From assembly GCF_003688285.1 (NCBI RefSeq), contig NZ_RCNT01000001.1, positions 372,001-436,000 on the forward strand: a stretch of DNA of 64,000 nt, given 5' to 3'. The notes under the pieces are model-generated. The model saw nothing but the letters and a program-made list of their open reading frames with translations. It ran no database searches and was not told the DNA's origin. The number at the start of each line of letters is the position of its first letter. Position 1 is the stretch's first letter. The position numbers and the translations under genes are program-made. The stretch comes from Rhodophyticola porphyridii. GTDB taxonomy: Bacteria; Pseudomonadota; Alphaproteobacteria; Rhodobacterales; Rhodobacteraceae. Of the stretch, positions 33,862 to 43,400 are shown piece by piece.

Positions 33862-35772
33862 TTAGAGCGTGATCGCGAACCGGGCAAATCCGTTTTGTGA
33901 GCGGCCCAGATAATCCAGCCCGTGTTCGGCGACACGATCCGGATAGGATAGGGCGCCCGGGCCGATTTCGGCGATGGCGCGAATGCCGCCGGCAGGCGCG
34001 AAGCGCCATGTCTGATTGGTGATGGCGCGAAGCTTCTCGTAATGCCTGACGTACCCGATCAGGATGTCGCGGACGGGCATGCGTCGTTTCAGGACGGGTT
34101 CGGCGGCTGCGGCGGAGGCGAAATGCCCGCCACCGGCGGCCCGGTAACTGTTGGTGACCACCAGAAACTCCTGATCGGGCTGCACGGGCCGGCCGTCATG
34201 GCACAGGTTGCGGATGCGCCCGGGCGATGGAAACCGGTCTTCGCCATCGGCGCTGTAACAGGGCGGGGCGGTCACATCGATTGCATAGGTCAGCCCGTCG
34301 ATCACGTCAAAATTATAGGCCGCAAAGGCATGATTGATCAGCAACTGGTCGTCCAGGCCCGGCACAAGCTGGTGAAACGCGCAGGCGGCGCGTTCAAGCC
34401 AGTCGGTCAATTGCGCGCCACTGGTCCGCAGGATGGCGACCGTGTTGGGGTAGATGTAGAGATCGGAGGCGTTCTTGATCGCCAGAGGGCCCGCGGGAAC
34501 ATCGGTGTAGTTCTGCGGCCCGCCCCGCCCGCCGGCCCTGAACGGCGCGGCGGCGGACAGCAGCGGCAGGTGCCCCAGTTCATGGCCCCGCAGCATCCGT
34601 TCGGCATAGTCGCGCTGAGCGTCGGCGACCACCTGTACGGCGGCGGAATTTCCAAGAAGGGCAAAATAGCTTTCCAGCGGAACGAGGGTTTCGCCGACCC
34701 GCTGGCGCACATAGCCAAGCGTGGCGATATGGTCTTGCGCGGTGACGCTCATGACGTCGGAGTTGCTGAGAAGCGTGGACGCCGGGAGAGCGTGGTCCTC
34801 ATTGCCCGAACAGGGCTCGGATGCGCAGACGGGGACGAGGTGGCTTTGATTGGCGCTCACGCGCCAGCGGTCCTTGCCGACCTCCGACAGGATGAGGTCG
34901 ATTACACCCAGATGGGAGCCCTCATGCCCCGGCTGCACGACCGGCGTGCCGTGGATCGTGCCGATTTCGGGATCGATCCAGTCTGGGCGGGCGGAGCAGG
35001 GCCCGGGAAACAGTTCATGGGTGTGCCCGGCGACAAGCGCATCCACCCCGTGGAGTGCGGCCAGCGGCACGGCGGCATTTTCCATGTCGGGATATTCATG
35101 GGCGGGGCCGACGCCGGAATGACAGAGCACGATGACCAGATCGGCCCCGGCATCGCGCATCGCGCGGACCTCGCGGCGGGCCGCATCGAGAATATCCTCC
35201 GCCTCAAGCTGGCCTTCCAGCAGGCTCCGATCCCATTTCAGGGTCTGGGGTGGCGCCAGACCGATCAATCCGATCTTGAGCCGTCTGAGCCGCCCTGTCG
35301 TGTCGCGCATGTCGCGGTCGAGGATCACCCAGGGGGGTAGCAGCGGGGTGCCGCCCGTCCGCCTGATATTGGCCAGAACCGCGGGGAAGGCGGCGCCCGA
35401 AAGCGTCGATTGCAGAAAATCCAGCCCGTAGTTGAAATCGTGGTTGCCGAGCGTCATCGCGTCGTAGCCAAGCACGTTCATGGCCGCGACCATCGGGTGC
35501 GGGCGGCCATCCGAACTGCGCACCTGAGCGGCGAAATCGCCGAGCGGGGTGCCCTGCAAGGTGTCGCCGTTGTCGACGAGAATGCAGTTGTCCGAGGCGG
35601 CGCGCAGCTGTGCGATGATACGGCCCAGACGGGCAAGCCCGCCGGTGTTCTGGGGCCGGTCGGTATAGTAGTTGTACGGGTGGAGATTTGCGTGGAGATC
35701 AGAGGTCGCCAGGATACGCAAACTCAGACTACACAGTACTTCCGACTCCGAGCTTGCATCGGCTGGCATCAA
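33862..35772 (-). CDS. cpdB: Bifunctional 2',3'-cyclic-nucleotide 2'-phosphodiesterase/3'-nucleotidase
   Basis: Hydrolyses 2',3'-cyclic nucleotides to 3'-nucleotides and then nucleosides. The calcineurin-like metal domain shows TSDLHANLHPY, VDNGDTLQGTP, TLGNHDFNYG (about residues 104-113) and AGHTHELF. The C-terminal 5'-nucleotidase domain begins about residue 360 and includes YTIAVNNYR-like TNSYRAAGGGHF. Length (636) is normal. No signal peptide is visible, unlike the periplasmic E. coli CpdB. It is divergent from nudC. Confidence 0.92.
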   Translation of the reverse strand: MMPADASSESEVLCSLSLRILATSDLHANLHPYNYYTDRPQNTGGLARLGRIIAQLRAASDNCILVDNGDTLQGTPLGDFAAQVRSSDGRPHPMVAAMNVLGYDAMTLGNHDFNYGLDFLQSTLSGAAFPAVLANIRRTGGTPLLPPWVILDRDMRDTTGRLRRLKIGLIGLAPPQTLKWDRSLLEGQLEAEDILDAARREVRAMRDAGADLVIVLCHSGVGPAHEYPDMENAAVPLAALHGVDALVAGHTHELFPGPCSARPDWIDPEIGTIHGTPVVQPGHEGSHLGVIDLILSEVGKDRWRVSANQSHLVPVCASEPCSGNEDHALPASTLLSNSDVMSVTAQDHIATLGYVRQRVGETLVPLESYFALLGNSAAVQVVADAQRDYAERMLRGHELGHLPLLSAAAPFRAGGRGGPQNYTDVPAGPLAIKNASDLYIYPNTVAILRTSGAQLTDWLERAACAFHQLVPGLDDQLLINHAFAAYNFDVIDGLTYAIDVTAPPCYSADGEDRFPSPGRIRNLCHDGRPVQPDQEFLVVTNSYRAAGGGHFASAAAAEPVLKRRMPVRDILIGYVRHYEKLRAITNQTWRFAPAGGIRAIAEIGPGALSYPDRVAEHGLDYLGRSQNGFARFAITL

Positions 35773-35906
35773 TTTGTCCCTTCCCGAACTGGGCGATGAT
35801 ATTTACTCAACGGCACCTCCCGATTATAGCGTGATCCTGTTACGCAGTCAGCAATACATGCGGGCAATGCACCGGGTTCGGTTCGCTTGCATACGTTTGC
35901 GACATT

Positions 35907-35927
35907 CCTGCCATACCGAATGGCAGG
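35907..35927. promoter_or_regulatory. Inverted repeat between cpdB and nudC
   Basis: CCTGCCAT and ATGGCAGG form a perfect 8-base inverted repeat with a 5-base spacer, 30 bases before the nudC start and in the 185-base divergent gap with cpdB. It may be a repressor operator or a hairpin in the nudC leader; no regulator gene is next to it. Confidence 0.4.
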
Positions 35928-35957
35928 TGACGTTAAGTCAGGTAGGGCAGATACGAC

Positions 35958-36929
35958 ATGAAGCGAGCTGAAACCGTCACGTTCGGAGGCTCGGGCCTCG
36001 ATCGGGCGGCCCATTTGCGGGGGGATGAGGCGGCGTTGGCGGCAGGCCCGGAGGCCGGCGGGGAGTGTATCCTGCCGCTTTGGCGTGGCAAGCCGCTGAT
36101 GCAGGGCGAGGGCGGCGCCGCGCGGCTGACCTGGCTGCGGAGCGATCATCCGGTCCTGGCGCAGGCGGCGCCTGTGCGGGTGTTTCTGGGGCTGGATGAC
36201 GGGCGGATGCGCCATGCCGCCGATATCTCGGCCTGGGTGCCCGCGGATGTGGACGAGGCGCAGATCGGCGCGTTTCTGGACCCGACGCTGCAGGCCCATC
36301 CGGCGGCGCCCACGGGGGCGGTGTTTCGCGAACTGCGCGGCGCGATGACCTGGCTGACGCCGCGCGATGCGGAACTGGCGGCAACGGCCAAGGCAGTGCT
36401 GGGCTGGCACCGGACGCACCGGTTCTGTTCGCGATGCGGCGCGGAAAGCGCGCCCGTTGACGGCGGCTGGCAACGGGAATGCGGGGCCTGCGGCGGGCGC
36501 CATTTCCCGCGTACCGACCCGGTGGTGATCATGCTGGTCACCCATGGCAACGACGTTCTTCTGGGCCGGTCCCCCGGCTGGCCGGCGGGGATGTATTCGC
36601 TGCTGGCCGGGTTCGTCGAGCCGGGCGAGACGCTGGAAGCGGCGGTGCGCCGCGAGGTTTATGAAGAAACGCAGGTGACGATCGGCGCGGTCAGCTATCT
36701 GGCGAGCCAGCCATGGCCGTATCCGGCTTCGCTGATGTTCGGCTGCCATGCGGAGGCCACCAGCCGCGAGATTACCGTCGACCCGGTGGAGATCGAGGAC
36801 GCGGTCTGGCTGAGCCGGGAGGAGGTGACGGATGTTTTCGCCGGGCGCCATGATCGGGTTCTGCCGGCCCGCAAAGGTGCAATCGCGCATTTTCTTCTGG
36901 AAAACTGGCTTGCGGACCGGCTGGATTGA
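35958..36929 (+). CDS. nudC: NAD(+) diphosphatase
   Basis: Nudix enzyme that hydrolyses NAD(H) to NMN(H) and AMP, and in E. coli removes NAD caps from RNA. The 323-residue product has the zinc ribbon CSRCGAES...ECGACGGRHFPR (about residues 157-180), the Nudix box GFVEPGETLEAAVRREVYEE (about 217-236), and the NudC-specific array SQPWPYPASLM downstream. N-terminal 130 residues form the usual non-catalytic domain. It is followed by an SRPBCC gene after 48 bases. Confidence 0.95.
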   Translation: MKRAETVTFGGSGLDRAAHLRGDEAALAAGPEAGGECILPLWRGKPLMQGEGGAARLTWLRSDHPVLAQAAPVRVFLGLDDGRMRHAADISAWVPADVDEAQIGAFLDPTLQAHPAAPTGAVFRELRGAMTWLTPRDAELAATAKAVLGWHRTHRFCSRCGAESAPVDGGWQRECGACGGRHFPRTDPVVIMLVTHGNDVLLGRSPGWPAGMYSLLAGFVEPGETLEAAVRREVYEETQVTIGAVSYLASQPWPYPASLMFGCHAEATSREITVDPVEIEDAVWLSREEVTDVFAGRHDRVLPARKGAIAHFLLENWLADRLD

Positions 36930-36977
36930 GCCGAGATTGCCGCGCGCAATGCCGGCTGCAACAGAAATGAGGGCAGA

Positions 36978-37451
36978 ATGAAGTTCAAGGTCGCCGAAGA
37001 TGTGGACGCGCCTGTCGGGTTTGTCTTTGAACGGATGCTGGATTTCAGCCAGTTCGAGGCCGATATCCGTGGCCGCGGCGCGGATTTGCGCCGGGTGGAC
37101 AACTGGACCCGGGCGGAAAAGGGCGTGCGCTGGCGCGGGTCGGTTCAGGTGCGTGGCAAGATGCGCCGGATCGAGGCAGAACTGGACGACGTGATCCGGG
37201 ACGAGATGGTGTCGATCCAGATCACGGTGGGCGGCATGGAGGCCCGATACCAGATGACATTCATCGCGCTGTCGCCGCAGGTGACGCGGGTGGCGGCCGA
37301 ACTGGATCTGAAGCCGCGCACGCTGACGGCCCGTCTGATCATCCAGACGATGAAACTGGCGCGCGGGCGGGTGTTGCAGCGGATGACCGGAACACTGGCG
37401 CGGCAGGGCAACCAGATCGAAGCGGACTGGCGTCGCGGGGCGCAGGGTTAG
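36978..37451 (+). CDS. SRPBCC-family protein
   Basis: A 157-residue START/Bet v1-fold protein (MKFKVAEDVDAPVGFVFERMLDFSQFE; later GVRWRGSVQVRGKMRRIE and the final helix LARGRVLQRMTGTLARQGNQIEADW). No catalytic residues are recognised. Function unknown. It follows nudC and ends 9 bases before the convergent EamA gene. Confidence 0.83.
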   Translation: MKFKVAEDVDAPVGFVFERMLDFSQFEADIRGRGADLRRVDNWTRAEKGVRWRGSVQVRGKMRRIEAELDDVIRDEMVSIQITVGGMEARYQMTFIALSPQVTRVAAELDLKPRTLTARLIIQTMKLARGRVLQRMTGTLARQGNQIEADWRRGAQG

Positions 37452-37460
37452 CGTGGCATA

Positions 37461-38381
37461 TCAGCCCTGTGGCGTCATCGCCTTGCGCTGGCGGGCGCGT
37501 TCCATACCCAGTTGGCGTTCGCGCCAGATGATCAGGATGCCCGCAAGCACGATGATGGCAGCCCCCCCCATCATCGGCCATGTCGGCACCTCGTCGAAGA
37601 CAAGATACCCTACGCCGAGCGCCAGCAGCATGGACGTATATTCGAACGGCGCGATCAGGGATGCATCGGCATTGCGATAGCTGGAGGTCAGCAGGATCTG
37701 CCCCAGCCCGCCGAAGAGACCGGCGAGAACCAGCATGGCAATCTCTGCCGGGCCCGGCATGACCCACCCCCAGGGCAGGGTAAGCAGGGACAGGGTGCTG
37801 GCGGTCACCGAGAACCAGAAGACGATGGCGGCGGTACCCTCCGTCCGGACGAGCTTGCGGACGAAAACCTGTGCCAGCGCAGCGCAGATCGCACCCATCA
37901 GCACCACCACCGCACCGAGTGTTTCCCGCGTATCGGCGCTGCCGACGCCGACCTGAAGGCGCGGGGACAGCACGATGAGGACGCCAACCAGTCCAAGGGC
38001 CACGATGCTGAGACGGAAGGCGCGGACCTCTTCGCCCAGAAACATTGCGGCGAAGATCACCACCAGAAGCGGTGCGGCATAGCCGATGGCAGTCACCTCC
38101 GGCAGAGGCAGAAGGCCGAGACCGGCAAAGCCGAGACCCATCGCCATTGTGCCGATCAGGCCGCGCCAGATATGCCCCATGGGATTCTGCGTTTTCAAAC
38201 CGGTCCGCAACTCGTGCCGCCAGAGCAGCCAGACCACGATGACCGGCAGCGCGCATATCGACCGGAAGAATACGGCTTGCCCGGGCGGCACGGTGTCGGA
38301 CACGGATTTGATCAGGCTGGCCATCGCCATGAAGACGCAGACAGATGCGATTTTGAGGGCAATGCCGCGCAGCGGGTTCAT
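37461..38381 (-). CDS. EamA/DMT-superfamily transporter
   Basis: A 306-residue membrane protein with ten predicted helices arranged as two EamA repeats. The first includes PGQAVFFRSICALPVIVVWL and MGLGFAGLGLLPLPEVTAIGYAAPLLVVIFA, and the second VFVRKLVRTEGTAAIVFWFS and FEYTSMLLALGVGYLVFDEVP. These are drug/metabolite exporters, often for amino acids or nucleosides. The substrate cannot be predicted. Confidence 0.93.
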   Translation of the reverse strand: MNPLRGIALKIASVCVFMAMASLIKSVSDTVPPGQAVFFRSICALPVIVVWLLWRHELRTGLKTQNPMGHIWRGLIGTMAMGLGFAGLGLLPLPEVTAIGYAAPLLVVIFAAMFLGEEVRAFRLSIVALGLVGVLIVLSPRLQVGVGSADTRETLGAVVVLMGAICAALAQVFVRKLVRTEGTAAIVFWFSVTASTLSLLTLPWGWVMPGPAEIAMLVLAGLFGGLGQILLTSSYRNADASLIAPFEYTSMLLALGVGYLVFDEVPTWPMMGGAAIIVLAGILIIWRERQLGMERARQRKAMTPQG

Positions 38382-38467
38382 CGGGTCGGGCTTTCGGTGG
38401 CCGGCCCCGGGTCGGGCAGCCTTGGCACCTGATTAACGCCTGAACGCCGGTACGGGCAAGGGGCCAG

Positions 38468-39322
38468 TCAGTTCAGCTGCAGCAGATCTGCGGTTTGCAG
38501 AAGCTGGATCGCGAAATCCTGCCGGAAGCTTTCCAGTCCGGCGTAGCTGTCGGCGCGGGTGTAGAGCGAAAAGACAACAGGTTCGGCGTCGGGGCGCAGG
38601 ACGAAGCCTGTGTACCAGCCTTCGAACGGGCCGCCCATGTCACCCCGGATGACCGGGCCCGAACCGGTTTTGCCGTGCAGCGTGGCGGGCCCGAATGTGC
38701 CTGAGCGGCTGACCGAGATCAGGGCATCGGTCGTGGAGACCGAGAGACCGAGTGTGCCGGCGAAGAAACGTTCGAGGAAGGCGACCTGTTCCGAGACGGA
38801 GATTTGCAGTGTATCGCCCAGCCAGAAATCATCGGAGCCATCGGGAATGCTCGCATTTCCATAGCCCCATTCGCCGAGCCGCTGACGGTAACGCCCTGTG
38901 CCCACCTCGCCCGCGATATCCCGGAAGACCCAGACAGCAGAACGCTGAAACGCGGTGCCGAGGGTTTGATCCTGGCGCCAGGCAGGGGGCCAGAAGCCTT
39001 GGGCGGGGCGGCGCGACCGGTCCCAGATATAGGGCGACTCGAGCGATCCGGCGACGCCGCTTTCCAGCGCAATCAGCAGGTTGGGGATCTTGAAGGTCGA
39101 CCAGGGCGCGTGACGGCGGGTCAGATCACTGCCTTCAAGGACATAATCGGTGTCTGTTTCCAGATCACGGGCGAGAAAGGACACCTCGCGCGCCCCGATT
39201 TCGGATGCCAGCGGCGCGCGGGCGATTTCCATTCGCGACTGCGCGGCGAGTGGTGATGCCATACCCGACAGGCAGGCCACGGCAAATGCGGCGCGCATAA
39301 TCTGCTTGAGCAACGCAAACAT
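38468..39322 (-). CDS. Class D beta-lactamase (OXA-like)
   Basis: Periplasmic serine beta-lactamase of class D. The 284-residue precursor has a signal peptide (about residues 10-28, ending LAAQ). All motifs are visible: STFK at 75-78 (nucleophile and carboxylated lysine), SAV at 128-130, YGN at 154-156, FWLGDTLQIS from 166, KTG at 218-220 and WYTG at 236-239. The active site therefore looks intact. It sits next to a degraded IS element, so acquisition or mobilisation is possible, but the local GC and codon use look like the host's. Spectrum cannot be predicted. Confidence 0.93.
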   Translation of the reverse strand: MFALLKQIMRAAFAVACLSGMASPLAAQSRMEIARAPLASEIGAREVSFLARDLETDTDYVLEGSDLTRRHAPWSTFKIPNLLIALESGVAGSLESPYIWDRSRRPAQGFWPPAWRQDQTLGTAFQRSAVWVFRDIAGEVGTGRYRQRLGEWGYGNASIPDGSDDFWLGDTLQISVSEQVAFLERFFAGTLGLSVSTTDALISVSRSGTFGPATLHGKTGSGPVIRGDMGGPFEGWYTGFVLRPDAEPVVFSLYTRADSYAGLESFRQDFAIQLLQTADLLQLN

Positions 39323-39474
39323 CGCGCCTCTTCGATTTTGACGGCCATGGCCGGCATGTTGGTGCCGAACGTTGGCCCAAGATCAAAAGCATCTGGGGAT
39401 CGAGGTCAAGCGCGGCGCAGCCCGACGCGGGCCGGAAGGTGGTGTGCGCCCGTCACGGGCATGTGGGAATCTTA

Positions 39475-39486
39475 GGGTCAGGACCC
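39475..39486. repeat. Left terminal inverted repeat of the IS
   Basis: GGGTCAGGACCC, a perfect match to the reverse complement of the right end. It is itself nearly palindromic. Confidence 0.85.
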
Positions 39487-39537
39487 ATTGTTTTCAGCGT
39501 AGGGGCATGGTTCACGGTTCGAAAACCGATCGGTGAA

Positions 39538-40180
39538 CATGTCTGATCTTTTCTGGCTGACAGATGCGCAGATGGCGCGCGTGGAGCCGTTCTTTCCGAG
39601 GTCTTACGGAAAGCCCCGGGTCGATGACCGGCATGTGTTGAGCGGGATTACCTTCATCAATCGCAATGCTTGCGTTGACGTGATGCGCCGAAGGAGTATG
39701 GCCCGCACAAGACGCTCTACAATCGTTGGAAGCGGTGGAACGACAAGGGCGTCTTCGCCCGAATGATGGCGGGTCTGGCCGCCGAGCCCGCTCTCATCGA
39801 AACTGCGTTTCGATTGCCGCGCAAGGGTCAGCGACTATATCGGCGCACGGACACCACTCAGCAGTTTGCATAATGTCGACTGGCTGCGCGCAGACCGTGG
39901 CTATGACGCCGACTGGTTCAGAGAAGCGTTGGAAGACAGAGGAATACGCGCCTGTATCCCAGGTCGAAAGCAGCGTAAGACAACCGTGAAACACGACAAG
40001 CGCCGCTACCGCCCCTCTCAGCGAATGCTTGCATTCGCCTGCCGGGCAATGATCGAGCTCATGTTCGGCAGGCTCAAGGATTGGCGGCGTGTGGCAACGC
40101 GATACGACCGATGTCCGAAGGTCTTCCTCTCAGCCCGCGCCCTCGTGGCTCCTGTCAGCTATTGGTTATGGGGGTCCTGA
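39538..40180 (+). pseudogene. IS5-family transposase, frameshifted and internally deleted
   Basis: The 5' part (MSDLFWLTDAQMARVEPFFP and VDDRHVLSGITFINRN) is IS5-like. Shortly after INRN the frame shifts; in the next frame RDAPKEYGPHKTLYNRWKRW continues after a TGA in place of an expected Trp. After MMAGLAAE, the next roughly 50-70 residues, which carry the first catalytic Asp, are missing. The 3' part from 39866 (VDWLRADRGYDADWFREAL ... MFGRLKDWRRVATRYDRCPK) holds the second Asp and Glu region. The product cannot be active. Confidence 0.85.
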
Positions 40181-40183
40181 CCC
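40172..40183. repeat. Right terminal inverted repeat of the IS
   Basis: GGGTCCTGACCC, exact reverse complement of the left repeat at 39475-39486. Confidence 0.85.
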
Positions 40184-40402
40184 TAGGAAATTAGGGGCAC
40201 TTCAGTAGATGTGGCTCTCCCCAAACCCACGCTACGGGCGACCTTCCACACTGCCATCAGCAGTCGCGCAAGCGCTAGAACCGAGACCGAGGCGTGAAAG
40301 GCGGACCCGCGTGCAAAATCCTTTAGGGCATCGCATAACCGCCACAAAAATGTCGAGTTTTCTCCATTCCCTCATGGCTTTAGGGAAAACCGAGAGCCGA
40401 GC

Positions 40403-43400
40403 ATGACGGGCGCACAATCAGTTGATCTGCAGGAGGGCGACGAGACCTCACCCATCGAGATTACCGAGGCTGATCGCGCGGCGCTGTCCCTGCGGTTCTC
40501 ACGCGAAGCTTTGGCGACCAATGGCGCGGCGCTGATTGGTTCGGTCAGTCTTGGCCTGTTCGCACTCGCCGAAGGGGCAGCCTACGCATTTGCGGGCCTT
40601 GCGAGCGGCGGTGGTGCGATTCATTCGAGTGCCGCCATCACGTTGACCGTCGGCGTGACATGTCTGTTCATTGCCTATCTATCAGCCTTCAAAGTGGGGG
40701 AGTACTGGCCGTTTGCAACAGGCAAGACCACGCCCTTTTTTTGCCTCATCGACGGGCTAACAGCCGGTCCGGTTCAATACGTGCTCGAAAATGGTGGCAT
40801 CACAAGCAATTTGGCCCTTGAGGAGGATTGCATGCATTTTGCCAGTCTGAAGGCGCCGCAGCGTCGGGGTCGGTACCTGTACTGGTTCCGAGGGTGCAAC
40901 CACTTTGTCTACCGGGTTTGTCGGGATGAAGCAGAGGCCGAACGGCTTCACACCGAGGCGAAACGCTTGCATGCGACGGCGGATCCAAACGGATTTGACA
41001 TGCGGGCCGTGGACGGGTGGGCAACAGCGACCGTCCCCGCAGCCCGTGTTCACGCCATCCTGTCGGCCGATGCCAAAAACAGGGGTGTAAAAGCACCGGA
41101 GGTCCGACCGGTTCTGACGACCATCGGGTTGACGGCCGGCGGGTTTGCAACCCTCCTCGTTATTGCGTTGGCCGGCTGGTATCATGCGCAATTCAACTCA
41201 ACGCGCGCGGCGCTTGCTGTGTTCGCAGTCACGCTTGCCATTTGCGTGATAATCGATCTGCGCATACATGCGCGACAACTGCCACCATGGCGGCACGTAG
41301 GTGGTTTGATCCACGGTCTTCTGCGGGGGATCGATTGGGGAAAGACGGCCGCACGCTGTGATGGCGCCGGATTGCATATGCAACGTCAGTATTGGCGGGC
41401 GACCCTTTCGTGGGACGCCATCGAGACGGTGGACCGGTTCGACGGACACATGCTCGTCACGACACGGGATGGGCGCAAGATCGTTACGCCATATCTTCTG
41501 GATGCCGCGCAGCACGTGAAATCCTCGCGCCTGGAGCGCGGGCTTGGGCCCTGGCACAATCCAAAGGCCGACCCCGCGCCGCAGCCGCAGAAAGACAGCT
41601 TGGGTCGTTGGCGGCCTATTCTGGCCTGGGTCCTATTCTTCCTTCTGGCTTTATCACTTTTCAACATGGTGTCCGCCGCTCCGGCTCGGGCTGAGCTGTT
41701 GCGTGACCCGGCCGTTCCCTCATGGGTCGACACACTAGACCTTGAGCCTTGGGACCAAACCACTGATCCCGGCGTCCGAACGCCATATCTACTGTATGAT
41801 CGTCAGATCCTTTTGCAGGACGGTGGGTACCGTGAGGTGCGACGGAGCATGGTTGCCGCCAGTGATCGGGGTTTCCTAGAAAACGCGGGGCAGATTTCTC
41901 TCCACGTCGACCCAAGCAGCGAAATGGCTGTGCTGCATCGGCTCTGGATACACAGGGATGGCGAGGTCATTGATCAAACGGATATTACGTTCACGCAGCT
42001 GAGGCGGGAACGGGGCTTGGCCTTTGGCTACGTCACTGGACGGGAAGAACATGTAGCGCACATCCTTGGCCTGCGTGTCGGCGACGTTGTCGAGACGATC
42101 TGGTCCGTGGACGCCACGCCCTCGATCTTCAGCGATGAGTTCTATTCCGCGATCTACCCCAGCCCGCCGGGGGAAGGTGCGATAGGGCGCACGCGCCTGT
42201 TGGTCCCAGACGATCGCGCCATTGAGATCCGCGTGCCGGACCGCTTCGCGGCAACCTATTCGACGACCCAAGGCGAAGACATGGCCGAGCATATCTGGCT
42301 AAGGACCGGCGAAGCCGAGGATACAATGAATGGCCCACGGCCCGCATCTTGGGATGTTTCGAACGACCCGGTTCAGGTTTCGACTTTCACCGGATGGTCG
42401 CAGGTGGTGGAGGGCCTCATGCTGGCCTACCGGGCGCGGCCCAACCTCTTGCCGCCTGACCTACAGGACGTTGTCACTGCAATTGCCCAAGAAACCGTAG
42501 ATCCGGACATGCGCGCAAGCCTTGCCTTACGTCTGGTGCAGGATCGCGTGCGGTATCTGAGCGTCAGCATCGGCGAGGGCGGCTGGATCCCGCGCGACCC
42601 TGCGACCACGTGGACGTCGGGCTATGGCGATTGTAAGGACAAGGCGCTGCTGCTGGTCTCGATCTTGGGCAAGCTTGATATTGATGCCGATGTCGTTCTA
42701 GTGGACTTCAGTCGCGGTCGGGCCTTGCCGCGGTCGCTTCCGACACCATACGCATTCGATCACGCGATCGTCCGGATCCGGGATGCAGTCGGCGACTGGT
42801 TCGTCGATCCGACCAGCGTGCTTCAGGGGGGCGTGGGGCGCCATATCCGCATCCATGATTTTGCGTTTGCCTTGCCACTTTCGGTTGGTAGCTATGGGTT
42901 GGTGCCGGTCACGGAACAAGGGCTCAACCAGCCAACGCATGAAGTCACGCAGGACTTCACCTTCCACGACGAGGGTGAGATTGCCGCCGAGCTGGTTGTG
43001 ACCGAAAGCTTCTGGGCGGAGGAGGCCGACGCGCGACGTTTCAGCTACGAAGGCGCAGACATGGCAACATTCCGGGATGACTATGAAGACTGGTATAGAG
43101 GGCGTTTTCCCGGCGCCACCGTCACCCGCTTCGAGGTCGAAGACGATCGCGATGCAAACATGATCCGCCTTGTTCAAACCTACCAGCTCCCGCGGGCGGA
43201 GTTCGCGGAGGGGGGCCTGTGGACCGATCTCAACCATTTTGGGTACGCCGTTGCGGGCGAATTAAGAGAGCTTGATGAGGATGAGGTTTTCGCAGGTCCG
43301 ACTGACTTCGGCGATCCGGTCCACGCCCGTCACCGGATCATCATGCGAAACCTGCCAGCGCCGCTGACGGCACCAGGTCATGTTCGGTTTGAGAACGACG

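Larger units (their letters stand above)
39475..40183 (+). mobile_element. Degenerate IS5-family insertion element
   Basis: A 709-base element bounded by perfect 12-base terminal inverted repeats (39475-39486 and 40172-40183), with TA on each side (39473-39474 and 40184-40185) consistent with a target duplication. Inside is a broken transposase of the IS5 family (IS427-like group). An intact member would be about 850 bases, so an internal deletion is likely. Confidence 0.85.
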
